Part shown: positions 50,144 to 59,414 of the stretch, piece by piece
Layout: the number at the start of each line of letters is the position of its first letter
Numbering within the stretch: the stretch's first letter is position 1
Assembly: GCA_019750915.1 (NCBI GenBank)
Contig: JAIENY010000067.1
Location: 1-64,000 of the forward strand
Source of the DNA: Xanthobacteraceae bacterium
GTDB lineage: Bacteria > Pseudomonadota > Alphaproteobacteria > Rhizobiales > Xanthobacteraceae
Length of the DNA stretch: 64,000 bases
Direction: 5' to 3'
Translations under genes and position numbers: made by a program
The notes under the pieces: generated by a model
Seen by the model: only the letters and a program-made list of their open reading frames with translations
Databases searched by the model: none
Told to the model about the DNA's origin: nothing

Positions 50144-50295
50144 GCTATCCCCGATTTTCTGCGGAGAAATTCGATCCGCAGTGCTAACAATAGGGTCTTT
50201 TCAGGGTGACGTCACCTATTCCCACGGCGCGGGAAAGGCCAAATCTTGAAGGATTTGAGCTAATTTGGGCCGTTAGAGATCAGTCGGCAACCCTG

Positions 50296-50937
50296 ATGCA
50301 GTCGTCCCCCGAGAAGTTGAACTTCCAGCTCAGCCTGCGGCGCAGGGGAATCAGCGACCAGGCCGTCCTCAAGGCAATGGAGGATGTGCCTCGTGAGGTG
50401 TTCGTGGAGCACGCAGACATCGACGCTGCTTATCACGACACCGCCCTCGGGATTTCCTGCGGCCAGACCATCAGCCAGCCTTATGTTGTGGCCTACATGA
50501 CCGAGCAGCTGCGTCTACACCCCCGCCATCGCGTGCTGGAGATCGGGACCGGCTCCGGATATCAGGCGGCGATCCTGTCCCGGATGGTGCGGGATGTCGT
50601 AAGCCTTGAGCGCTATCGGACGTTGGCGGAGACGGCACGCCGCAGACTGGCGTCGCTGGGCCATGACAATGTCGAGGTCGTTGTGGCTGATGGCATCGAT
50701 CCGCCGCAGACACTCGGCACGTTCGATCGCATCATCGTCACGGCCTCGTTGGAGGCGATCCCCGATCAGCTCAAGGAGCGGCTGGAGCCCGAGGGGATCC
50801 TGATCGGGCCGGTCGGTCCGCAGGACGGCTTGCAGAATCTGGTACGTGTCAGGCGAACCGAACGCGGTTTTGAGGAAGACAAGCTCATTGGGGTGCGCTT
50901 CGTGCCGGCACTGCCGGGTCTGGCCAAAGAACTTTGA
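50296..50937 (+). CDS. pcm: Protein-L-isoaspartate O-methyltransferase
   Basis: [35 protein letters not shown]; start set at ATG 50296. Confidence 0.95.
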   Translation: MQSSPEKLNFQLSLRRRGISDQAVLKAMEDVPREVFVEHADIDAAYHDTALGISCGQTISQPYVVAYMTEQLRLHPRHRVLEIGTGSGYQAAILSRMVRDVVSLERYRTLAETARRRLASLGHDNVEVVVADGIDPPQTLGTFDRIIVTASLEAIPDQLKERLEPEGILIGPVGPQDGLQNLVRVRRTERGFEEDKLIGVRFVPALPGLAKEL

Positions 50938-51080
50938 TTGGAACCCGAATTCCTACCGTCGCGGTAACCATAAAAATCTACTAGTCCTTTGACTCCAATG
51001 GCATGGCGGGATGCTTAAAGGGTTGTTTACGGACGACATGTTTACTCAAAACAGTGCCAGTTGCGTACCAGTGAGTAACC

Positions 51081-52397
51081 ATGACCCGTCTTCCTTTGTC
51101 AGGCGCGCGCCGCGCCCCGCAGTTTGCGGTGATGGCGCTGGTGTCCATCGCATTTGGTGGATGTAGCGCTGATTACGATTCCCGCTTCTCCAGCGATTCG
51201 TTCCAGAATCCGTTTGCCTCGCAGCGATCCGACGCGACCGGCTCGGTGCCGAACAACCATTATTCTCAGCGTGAGCTTCCACAATACCGGCGTCCGGCGA
51301 GCGCCCCCATTGTGTCCGCGCCATTGTCTTCTCCCGTTGCGCAGAACGTGACCGGAGGCGGTCGCGGTATTGGGTCTTATACGCCCCCTGCTGGCAATCC
51401 GATTGAGACGACCGGCAGCGTCGCGCCTCGCTCGGTCGCGGCGAACCCGCAGGGCTGGTCGCGTGACGGCGGCACCCGCATCATTGTCGGCTCGGCGGAC
51501 ACGCTGGATGTCATCGCGAAGCGCTACAATGTGCCGGCGGCCGCCATCCTTCATGCCAACGGCTATAACGGTCCGCGCGTTTTGTCGCCGGGCCAGTCCT
51601 TGATCATTCCGAAGCGGACCGTGACGGCACGCAACGAGCCGTCTGCTATTCCGACCGCGCCGGCGAACCACGCAGCGACTGCGCAGGGCAGTGTTCACTA
51701 CGTGAATCGCGGTGACACGCTGATGAATGTCGCGCGCCGCAATCAGATTCCGGTTTTGCAGCTTGCGCGTGCCAACAATCTGCCAGTCACCGCCCAACTT
51801 CAAATTGGCAGCAAAATCATTGTCCCTGCGGGGGCATCCTCACCGGTTGCTGCTGCTGCCCCTGTTGTGCCAGCGCAGTCCGCCGCGCTGCCTCCCGTGA
51901 CACAGCCTGCAACGGTCGTCGCAACCGCCGAACCTGCCCAGAAGGCACGTCTTGCGACGGAAACCAAAGAGCTTGAACAGTCGCAATCGCCTGTGAAGGC
52001 GGAAGCGACCAATGCACTGCCGGCATTTCGCTGGCCGGCGCGTGGCCGTGTGATCGCGTCGTACGGTGCGAAGACCAACGGCAAGCAGAACGACGGCATC
52101 AACATTGCCGTGCCGGAGGGCACGCCGGTGAAGGCGGCCGATGATGGCGTGGTCGCTTATGCGGGCAATGAACTCAAGGGTTATGGCAATCTGGTCCTGG
52201 TGCGGCATGCCAACGGCTATGTCACCGCGTATGCCCACGCGAGTGAGCTGATGGTGAAGCGCGGTGATACGATCAAGCGCGGCCAGGTGATTGCCAAATC
52301 GGGTCAGACAGGAGAGGTGGGGTCTCCGCAGCTTCACTTCGAGATTCGAAAAGGATCTTCACCTGTCGACCCGCTTCAATTCCTCAACGGCGCCTGA
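51081..52397 (+). CDS. LysM/LytM (M23) peptidoglycan DD-metallopeptidase family lipoprotein (NlpD-like)
   Basis: Lipobox-like SIAFGGCSAD, two LysM modules, M23 domain GINIAVPEGTPVKAADDGVVAYAGNELKGYGNLVLVRH. Confidence 0.92.
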   Translation: MTRLPLSGARRAPQFAVMALVSIAFGGCSADYDSRFSSDSFQNPFASQRSDATGSVPNNHYSQRELPQYRRPASAPIVSAPLSSPVAQNVTGGGRGIGSYTPPAGNPIETTGSVAPRSVAANPQGWSRDGGTRIIVGSADTLDVIAKRYNVPAAAILHANGYNGPRVLSPGQSLIIPKRTVTARNEPSAIPTAPANHAATAQGSVHYVNRGDTLMNVARRNQIPVLQLARANNLPVTAQLQIGSKIIVPAGASSPVAAAAPVVPAQSAALPPVTQPATVVATAEPAQKARLATETKELEQSQSPVKAEATNALPAFRWPARGRVIASYGAKTNGKQNDGINIAVPEGTPVKAADDGVVAYAGNELKGYGNLVLVRHANGYVTAYAHASELMVKRGDTIKRGQVIAKSGQTGEVGSPQLHFEIRKGSSPVDPLQFLNGA

Positions 52398-52413
52398 TGG
52401 CGCCGTTTTCTTT

Positions 52414-53310
52414 TCAGCTGATCTCCGATACGAAATCGATGAAGGCCCTTACCTTGGCGGGAAGATGCTGCCTCGAAGGGTAGATGGCATAGAGCGGATA
52501 AACTTCACCGTTCCACTCTGGAAACAGATCGACCAGTTTTCCCCGCTCGAGCAATTCGCGAACCGAATTCTCGGTGACTTGTGCGATACCCGTCCCAGCT
52601 GCACATTCGGTAATCAGCGCGTTGCCGTCGCTGAGCGTAATGCGTCCACGAACGTCAACTTTCAAGACTTTGCGTCCGTTCTGAAATTCCCAGTCGAACG
52701 CTCGCCCCGAGGCCGGGTCACGAAACAGGATGCAGGCATGGTGCTTGAGATCGCTCGGCTGTTTCGGACGACCGTGCCGCTTGAGGTAGGTCGGAGAAGC
52801 GACCGTCAGGATACGGGTCTCCATGAGCTTGCGCGATATCAGTGCGGGTGAAGCCTGATCGCCCAAGCTGATCGCAACGTCGATGCCGTCCGCCACAAGA
52901 TCGCCGGTACGGTCATCGGTAACGATCTCGATCGAGAGCTCGGGATGGCGCGCAAGCAACGTTCCGAGATGCCCGGCAAGAACGCGGGTCGTTACGAGGA
53001 TGGCGACGCGTGCGCGCAGATGTCCGCGGACAATGTTGGCTGATCCCGATGCATGCACCGCCGCTTCTTCGATCGCGCTCAATGAGGGCTTCACACGCTC
53101 ATAAAACCTTCGGCCTTCCTCGCTCAGGCGCACGGATCGCGTCGTGCGCTCGATCAGCCGCGCCCCGACCCGCGCCTCCAGACGCGCCAGCGCGCGGCTG
53201 ACACCTGAAGCCGTGATCCCGAGCGCGTCCGCGGCGTTCACAAGACTCCCGTTTTCCACGATGGCCGTCAGCACCCCCACGCCGGTCAGAAGGCGGCTGT
53301 CAAACGTCAC
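52414..53310 (-). CDS. LysR family transcriptional regulator
   Basis: N-terminal HTH LTAIVENGSLVNAADALGITASGVSRALARLEARVGARLIERTTRSVRLSEEG. Confidence 0.94.
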   Translation of the reverse strand: MTFDSRLLTGVGVLTAIVENGSLVNAADALGITASGVSRALARLEARVGARLIERTTRSVRLSEEGRRFYERVKPSLSAIEEAAVHASGSANIVRGHLRARVAILVTTRVLAGHLGTLLARHPELSIEIVTDDRTGDLVADGIDVAISLGDQASPALISRKLMETRILTVASPTYLKRHGRPKQPSDLKHHACILFRDPASGRAFDWEFQNGRKVLKVDVRGRITLSDGNALITECAAGTGIAQVTENSVRELLERGKLVDLFPEWNGEVYPLYAIYPSRQHLPAKVRAFIDFVSEIS

Positions 53311-53487
53311 GGCAACTCCTGATTTTTAGTCATTAATGATCTGACATAAACGCACTTTAGTCACAAGTCATTCGAGACGATAAGCCGCCCGGAGAAGCCG
53401 CCGGGCACGGTTCCCACGTCAGGATGCGTGACGGGGCGCGGTGAAGCCGGACCGGAAGCAATGATTTCGGAGAGAGGAGCGATTTCG

Positions 53488-54354
53488 ATGCATGCGATCA
53501 TGGGCATCACTGGTCAAGTCGGCGGCGCGGCCGCCCGTGCGCTGCTTGGCGCGGGGCAGCCAGTCCGGGCCGTTGTCCGGGACGTGGACAAGGGAAAGGT
53601 CTGGGCCGACAAGGGGTGCGAGGTTGCCGTCGCCGATATCGACGATCCCGCGTCATTGACGAAGGCTTTCACCGGAGCGAGCGGCGTTTTTCTGATGTCG
53701 CCGCCGAACTACGATCCCGAACCGGGCTTTCCGGAAATCCGGCGGCGCATTGCAACCTCGACGGAAGCGATCGTGAAAGCCAGACCGGGAAGGGTCGTGT
53801 TTCTGTCCACCGTCGGCGCGCAAGTCACAGAGCCGACACTGCTCAGCAACTCCTGCATGATCGAGGGAGCACTTCGTTCTTTGCCGGTGCCCACCGCTTT
53901 CCTGCGCGCCGCCTGGTTCATGGAAAACGCCCGATGGGACGTCGAGGACGCGCGCAAGGGCTTCATCCGGTCATTCCTGCAACCGCTGGATCATCCTATC
54001 CCGATGGTGGCGGCGAGCGAGATCGGCCGCACCGCGGCCGATCTGCTGCAGGAGACATGGACGGGCAACAGGATCATCGAACTTGAGGCCGGTCGCCGTT
54101 ATTCGGCAAACGATGTGGCTGCGGCCTTTGCCAGCGCACTCGGCCGCCCGGTCAGGACGGAGCCGATCCCCCGCGAATCCTGGGAGGGCTTGTTTCGTAC
54201 CCAGGGCATGAAGAACCCGACGCCGCGCATTCGGATGCTGGACGGCTTTAATGAGGGCTGGATTGATTTCGAAGGAGGGCGCGCCGAAGCCCGCCGGGGC
54301 ACAACCTCTTTTGAGGAAGTCGCCCGGCGACTTGTGGCGGGCGGTGCCGGCTAA
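53488..54354 (+). CDS. NmrA-like NAD(P)-binding Rossmann-fold protein
   Basis: MHAIMGITGQVGGAAARALLGAGQPVRAVVRD; VVFLSTVGAQ; divergent from the LysR gene. Confidence 0.9.
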   Translation: MHAIMGITGQVGGAAARALLGAGQPVRAVVRDVDKGKVWADKGCEVAVADIDDPASLTKAFTGASGVFLMSPPNYDPEPGFPEIRRRIATSTEAIVKARPGRVVFLSTVGAQVTEPTLLSNSCMIEGALRSLPVPTAFLRAAWFMENARWDVEDARKGFIRSFLQPLDHPIPMVAASEIGRTAADLLQETWTGNRIIELEAGRRYSANDVAAAFASALGRPVRTEPIPRESWEGLFRTQGMKNPTPRIRMLDGFNEGWIDFEGGRAEARRGTTSFEEVARRLVAGGAG

Positions 54355-54616
54355 CCGGCGTTTGCTTCTTTAAAATGCACGAGACGCGCAGAAACTGTGC
54401 TGCTGTTGCAACCAGAAAAAGAAAGGAGAGATATCGCGTCTCTCCCAGCTTCATGTCAGCAGTGAATTAACGTCCCTTGGTTACAGGATTTGCTCGAAAA
54501 ACTATGGAGTCGAGGTGTGACTGTTGCACAACCGTCAGCTCTAAGGTTTATTTAGCGTCGAGCGGAACGAGTTTTGCCTAGCTTCCTTGTTGCGTTTGCT
54601 GGCTGAGGATCTTTTC

Positions 54617-54856
54617 ATGCGTGTCGTGGCGTCTCTCGTACTGGCATCTTCGATCTTGGCCACGCCGGCGCTTGCCGACGCTTTCCTGAAGCGAGAGCCG
54701 TTGATCCTCCCGCCCTACGTCTCCGTGCTGGTGGATACGGGGACGTGCGGAGCGGGTCGGGTCATGAAGGTGAGGGGAGCCATCCCCGGTCGTGAACGCC
54801 AGCGGGTTTGCGTTCCGATGGGACCAGAGCAGGCCCGTAACGGCAACCTGCTCTAG
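54617..54856 (+). CDS. Small secreted protein of unknown function
   Basis: MRVVASLVLASSILATPALADA signal peptide; about 57-aa mature part with two Cys (TGTCGAGRVMKV...RQRVCVPMG). Confidence 0.65.
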   Translation: MRVVASLVLASSILATPALADAFLKREPLILPPYVSVLVDTGTCGAGRVMKVRGAIPGRERQRVCVPMGPEQARNGNLL

Positions 54857-54860
54857 CTTT

Positions 54861-55835
54861 TCATTTTGCGTTCAGCCGGACACCCAAACGGCCAGCGACC
54901 TCCTGAACGAACTGCCAGGCTACGCGGCCAGACCGAGAGCCTCGCGTTGTCGCCCATTCCAGGGCCTCGCGTTCGAGTTCCGCTTCCGGGATCCCCATGT
55001 TGAAGTGCCTGGCATAGCCCATGACCATGTCGAGGTATTCTTCCTGGCTGCACTTGTGAAAGCCGAGCCACAGACCGAAGCGGTCCGACAACGACACTTT
55101 CTCCTCGACCGCCTCGCCCGGATTGATCGCCGTCGATCGCTCGTTCTCGATCATGTCCCGCGCCAACAGGTGCCGGCGGTTTGAGGTTGCGTAGAGGATG
55201 ACGTTTTCGGGCCGTCCTTCGATGCCGCCTTCGAGCACTGCCTTGAGCGATTTGTACGAGGCGTCATTGCCGTCGAACGAAAGGTCATCGCAGAACACGA
55301 TAATCTGGAACTCGGACTGGCGCAGCAGTGCCATCAGCATCGGGAGGCTCTCGATATCCTCACGGTGAATTTCGATGAGTTTCAGGCGACCGTTCACCCC
55401 GTCCATCGCGTTGACGGCAGCATGCGATGCTTTCACCAGCGAGGATTTTCCCATGCCGCGCGCGCCCCAAAGCAAGGCGTTGTTGGCGGGCAGTCCTTTG
55501 GCAAAGCGCTCGGTGTTTTCGATCAGAATGTCGCGCATCCGGTCTACGCCCTTCAGCAGGCCAAGTTCAACGCGGCTGACACGGGGCACCGCAATCAGGT
55601 GCCCGTTGGGTTGCCAGACGAAGGCGTCAGCCTCCTTTAGTGATTCCGGAGTTGAGACCTGTTCGGCCGCCTTCGGCAGGCCGGCGGCGATTGCTTCCAG
55701 CGCCAGCGCAATCCTCTCGTCTATTCCGCGCGGCGCCGCGCTCTTTGTCGCGGGCTTGGCTCTGGAAGTGGATGGTTTGCGGGAGGCGGGCTTGGCGGGG
55801 ACGCGAGTCGCGGCTTTGACGGGCTTTTTGGCCAT
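54861..55835 (-). CDS. DUF815-type AAA ATP-binding protein
   Basis: Walker A ALLWGARGMGKSSLVKA, FCDDLSFDGND, VILYATSNRRHLL; basic Pro/Ala/Lys N-terminus; start set at MAKKPVKAATR. Confidence 0.9.
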   Translation of the reverse strand: MAKKPVKAATRVPAKPASRKPSTSRAKPATKSAAPRGIDERIALALEAIAAGLPKAAEQVSTPESLKEADAFVWQPNGHLIAVPRVSRVELGLLKGVDRMRDILIENTERFAKGLPANNALLWGARGMGKSSLVKASHAAVNAMDGVNGRLKLIEIHREDIESLPMLMALLRQSEFQIIVFCDDLSFDGNDASYKSLKAVLEGGIEGRPENVILYATSNRRHLLARDMIENERSTAINPGEAVEEKVSLSDRFGLWLGFHKCSQEEYLDMVMGYARHFNMGIPEAELEREALEWATTRGSRSGRVAWQFVQEVAGRLGVRLNAK

Positions 55836-56025
55836 GATTCCAGTCTGTCCAGGGAAATGTGGCGGCACCCTATGCGAGGCTCGGCCCCGCGGGCAAGCTA
55901 CGGAAATGTAAGGCTGCTCAGCGTTGCAATTGGGGCAGTGGCCGTTATAGTCCGCGCAAATTTGACCCCCCAGGGGCCATGAACCGGCCGGTCCGGTCAG
56001 GCCATTATCCAAGGATTTGTGACGT

Positions 56026-56370
56026 ATGTTTATTACTCCCGCCTACGCCCAGGCTGCCGCTGCGGGTGGCGATACCAGCAGCATGCTGATGTCGCTGCTG
56101 CCGTTCGCGCTGATCTTCGTGATTATGTATTTCCTGATCCTGAGGCCGCAGCAGCGCAAGGTGAAGGACCACGCCAATCTTGTGAAGAATATCCGCCGCG
56201 GTGACACCATCGTTACCAATGGTGGCCTGGTCGGCAAGGTGGTCAAGGTCGTGGATGACGATCAGGTCGAAGTTGAAATCGCTGACGGCGTTCGTATTCG
56301 CCAGATGCGGCAGATGATTTCCGGTGTTCGCTCGAAGGGCGAGCCGGCTAAGGACGAGGCCGCGAGCTAA
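56026..56370 (+). CDS. yajC: Preprotein translocase subunit YajC
   Basis: LPFALIFVIMYFLILRPQQRKVKDH, RRGDTIVTNGGLVGKV. Confidence 0.95.
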   Translation: MFITPAYAQAAAAGGDTSSMLMSLLPFALIFVIMYFLILRPQQRKVKDHANLVKNIRRGDTIVTNGGLVGKVVKVVDDDQVEVEIADGVRIRQMRQMISGVRSKGEPAKDEAAS

Positions 56371-56414
56371 GCGGCAGCGTGATCCCTAAACCTGCGATCT
56401 GACGGGTTCTTTAA

Positions 56415-58013
56415 ATGCTCTATTTCAACCGCTGGAAGGCTTTAGCGGTCATCCTGACGGCACTCGTCGTAGGCCTGTGCGCGGTTCCGAACTTCTTCCC
56501 CGAGGCCACCGTGAAGACCTGGCCGGCCTGGGCGCAGCGCAGGCTTGTGCTCGGCCTGGATTTGCAGGGCGGTTCACACCTTCTGCTGGAAGTCGATGCC
56601 AACTCCGTGAAAAAGGACCAGCTTGAGCAGGTTCGCGATGACGTACGCCGTCAGCTGCGCGATGCCAAAATCGGCTACACTGGCCTTGGTATCAAGGGCG
56701 ACAATGTCGAGGTGCGGGTCAAGGATGCTGACCTGACCGCAGCGTTGGCCAAGCTGCGCGAACTGTCGCAACCGATCGCTGGCGCGTTCGGCGGTAACGG
56801 CCAGCGCAGCCTCGATGTCATGGATGCCGGAGGAGGTCTCGTCCGTCTGACGGTGTCTGAAGCGGCGATCCGGGAGCGGGTCAGGCAGGCAGTCGATCAG
56901 TCGATCCAGATCATCGAACGGCGTGTCAACGAACTTGGCACCGTCGAACCTTTGATCCAGCGTCAGGGCTCAGACCGCGTTCTGGTGCAGGTGCCCGGCT
57001 TGCAGGACCCGACTCATCTGAAGCAAATCCTGGGCAAGACCGCCAAGATGGATTTCCGGCTGGTCGATACGAGTGTTTCGCCTGAGCAGGCGCTTCAGGG
57101 CAGGGTTCCTCTGGATTCCGAAGTGCTGAAGGGCACCGAGCCGCCTCACGTTCCATATGTCGTGAAAAAGCAGGTTCTGGTTTCGGGAGCGGACCTGACC
57201 GACGCCCAGCCGAGCTTCGACCAGCGCACAGGCCAGCCGGTCGTGACGTTCCGCTTCAATTCGAGCGGGGCGCGCAAATTCGCCCAAGCGACGACCGAGA
57301 ACGTCAAGCAACCCTTCGCGATCATTCTCGACAACGAAGTGATTTCCGCTCCGGTGATCCAGGAGCCGATCACCGGCGGATCGGGTCAAATCTCGGGCAG
57401 CTTCACCGTGCAGCAGGCGAACGACCTTGCTATTCTGCTGCGCGCCGGCGCGCTGCCGGCACCGCTCACCATCATCGAGGAGCGCACCGTCGGTCCGGGT
57501 CTGGGGCAGGACTCGATCGCTGCTGGTGAGCTTGCGTCTTATGTCGGCTCCGTCCTCGTCATCGTTTTCATGACGCTGACTTACCGGCTGTTCGGCCTGT
57601 TTGCGAACATCGCGGTCGCAATCAACGTGGCGATGATCTTCGGCATTCTCTCCCTGCTCAATGCGACGCTGACGCTGCCGGGTATTGCCGGCATCGTGCT
57701 TACTGTCGGCATCGCCGTGGATTCGAACGTGCTGATCTATGAACGTATTCGAGAAGAGGTGCGCAATGGGCGCAACGCCATCTCGGCGATCGATGCTGGT
57801 TTCAGCCGCGCGCTTTCGACCATTCTTGACTCCAATATCACGACGTTCATCGCCGCCGCGGTGTTGTTCTACATCGGCACCGGACCGGTTCGCGGATTTG
57901 CCGTGACGCTCGGTATTGGAATCGTCACTACCGTTTTTACGGCCTTTACGGTCACGCGCCTGATCGTCGCCACCTGGGTGCGATGGAAACGGCCGCAGAC
58001 CGTGCCGATCTGA
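56415..58013 (+). CDS. secD: Protein translocase subunit SecD
   Basis: RRLVLGLDLQGGSHLLLEVD, GIAVDSNVLIYERIREE. Confidence 0.96.
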   Translation: MLYFNRWKALAVILTALVVGLCAVPNFFPEATVKTWPAWAQRRLVLGLDLQGGSHLLLEVDANSVKKDQLEQVRDDVRRQLRDAKIGYTGLGIKGDNVEVRVKDADLTAALAKLRELSQPIAGAFGGNGQRSLDVMDAGGGLVRLTVSEAAIRERVRQAVDQSIQIIERRVNELGTVEPLIQRQGSDRVLVQVPGLQDPTHLKQILGKTAKMDFRLVDTSVSPEQALQGRVPLDSEVLKGTEPPHVPYVVKKQVLVSGADLTDAQPSFDQRTGQPVVTFRFNSSGARKFAQATTENVKQPFAIILDNEVISAPVIQEPITGGSGQISGSFTVQQANDLAILLRAGALPAPLTIIEERTVGPGLGQDSIAAGELASYVGSVLVIVFMTLTYRLFGLFANIAVAINVAMIFGILSLLNATLTLPGIAGIVLTVGIAVDSNVLIYERIREEVRNGRNAISAIDAGFSRALSTILDSNITTFIAAAVLFYIGTGPVRGFAVTLGIGIVTTVFTAFTVTRLIVATWVRWKRPQTVPI

Positions 58014-58023
58014 GGATATCGCT

Positions 58024-59034
58024 GTGACAACGCCCCATATCGTTATTCTTGGCCTCGCGATCTTCATTGTCGTTCTGACGGTGCTGAGCATCTACGGTGT
58101 CATTCCTTCGCTGCGCGTCGTACCGGACAACACAAATTTCCATTTCATGGATTTTCGCCGCTTCAGCTTCCCGACCTCGGCGCTGCTGTCGATTCTTGCG
58201 ATCACGCTTTACTTCACCCACGGCCTGAATTTCGGGATCGACTTCAAGGGTGGCACGCTGCTGGAAATCGCGGAAAAATCCGGGCCAGCCGATCTGTCCA
58301 AGCTGCGTTCTGAACTCGGGGCGCTTGGTCTCGGTGACGTTCAGTTGCAACAATTCGGCGGACCGTCCAACGTGTTGATCCGCGTCGCGGAGCAACCGGG
58401 TGGCGATGCCGCGCAACAGGCGGCGGTGCAAAAGGTCCGTGACACCCTCGGCGATACGGTCGATTATCGACGCGTCGAAGTCGTCGGACCTCGTGTCTCC
58501 GGCGAGTTGTTGGCCTACGGCACGCTGGGGCTGATGCTCGCGATCGGAAGCATCCTGGTTTATCTGTGGTTCCGGTTCGAATGGCAGTTCGCGCTCGGCG
58601 CGATGGTGGCGAACGTCCATGATCTCGTGCTGACCATCGGTTTCATGTCGATTACGCAGATCGACTTCGATCTGACGTCGATCGCGGCGCTTCTTACCAT
58701 TCTCGGCTACTCGCTGAACGATACGGTTGTGATCTATGACCGTATCCGCGAACTGCTGCGGCGTTACAAAAAGATGCCGATGGAGGATTTGCTCAATCAA
58801 TCGATCAACTCGACGTTGTCACGCTCAATCATCACCCACGTCACGGTGACGCTTGCGCTGCTTGCGCTGCTTCTGTTCGGCGGTAAGGCGATCCACTCCT
58901 TTGCCGCAACGATGATGTTTGGCGTCGTGCTGGTCGGTACCTATACCTCGATCTTCATCGCCGCGCCGATGCTGATCTATCTTGGCGTCGGCAATCGTCG
59001 TGGCAGTGCCGACGACAAGCCGCCGAAGCCGTGA
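58024..59034 (+). CDS. secF: Protein translocase subunit SecF
   Basis: HGLNFGIDFKGGTLLEI, LGYSLNDTVVIYDRIRE. Confidence 0.96.
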   Translation: MTTPHIVILGLAIFIVVLTVLSIYGVIPSLRVVPDNTNFHFMDFRRFSFPTSALLSILAITLYFTHGLNFGIDFKGGTLLEIAEKSGPADLSKLRSELGALGLGDVQLQQFGGPSNVLIRVAEQPGGDAAQQAAVQKVRDTLGDTVDYRRVEVVGPRVSGELLAYGTLGLMLAIGSILVYLWFRFEWQFALGAMVANVHDLVLTIGFMSITQIDFDLTSIAALLTILGYSLNDTVVIYDRIRELLRRYKKMPMEDLLNQSINSTLSRSIITHVTVTLALLALLLFGGKAIHSFAATMMFGVVLVGTYTSIFIAAPMLIYLGVGNRRGSADDKPPKP

Positions 59035-59414
59035 GCAGGAAACGGCCTGACGTCGCACATTTCCCGCGCCCTGCGCCGATCGAAGCATACGGGCAGGGCG
59101 GTTTCCGTTTTGCCGACATGTCACACCGCGGCTCCCTGATCTGCCTGCCAAGCGGCATCTGGGCATGGGATGTTACGCGGGCCGCCGATATCGACGAGGC
59201 CGCCTTTGCCGGTGTGTTCGAGAACGCAGGTCTGATCGACACTCTAGTTATCGGGACCGGCAAGGACGTCTGGCTGCCGCCGGCGGCGTTGCGCGAGCGG
59301 CTTCGTGCCCAGCGTATCGTCATCGATCCGATGCAAACCGGCCCCGCCATTACCACATACAACATTATGCTCGGTGAGGGCCGACGCGTCGCAGCGGCTC
59401 TGATAGCAGTATGA
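59031..59414 (+). CDS. Mth938/DUF498-domain protein (NDUFAF3-like family)
   Basis: IDTLVIGTGKDVWLPPAALRERL...TGPAITTYNIMLGEGRRVAAALIAV; GTG overlaps the secF stop. Confidence 0.88.
   Translation: MSRKRPDVAHFPRPAPIEAYGQGGFRFADMSHRGSLICLPSGIWAWDVTRAADIDEAAFAGVFENAGLIDTLVIGTGKDVWLPPAALRERLRAQRIVIDPMQTGPAITTYNIMLGEGRRVAAALIAV

Noticed and set aside
54425-54445. ggagaga...tctctcc hairpin next to an A-rich tract, terminator-like for the minus strand
   Set aside because: No minus-strand gene ends just upstream of it; insufficient support.
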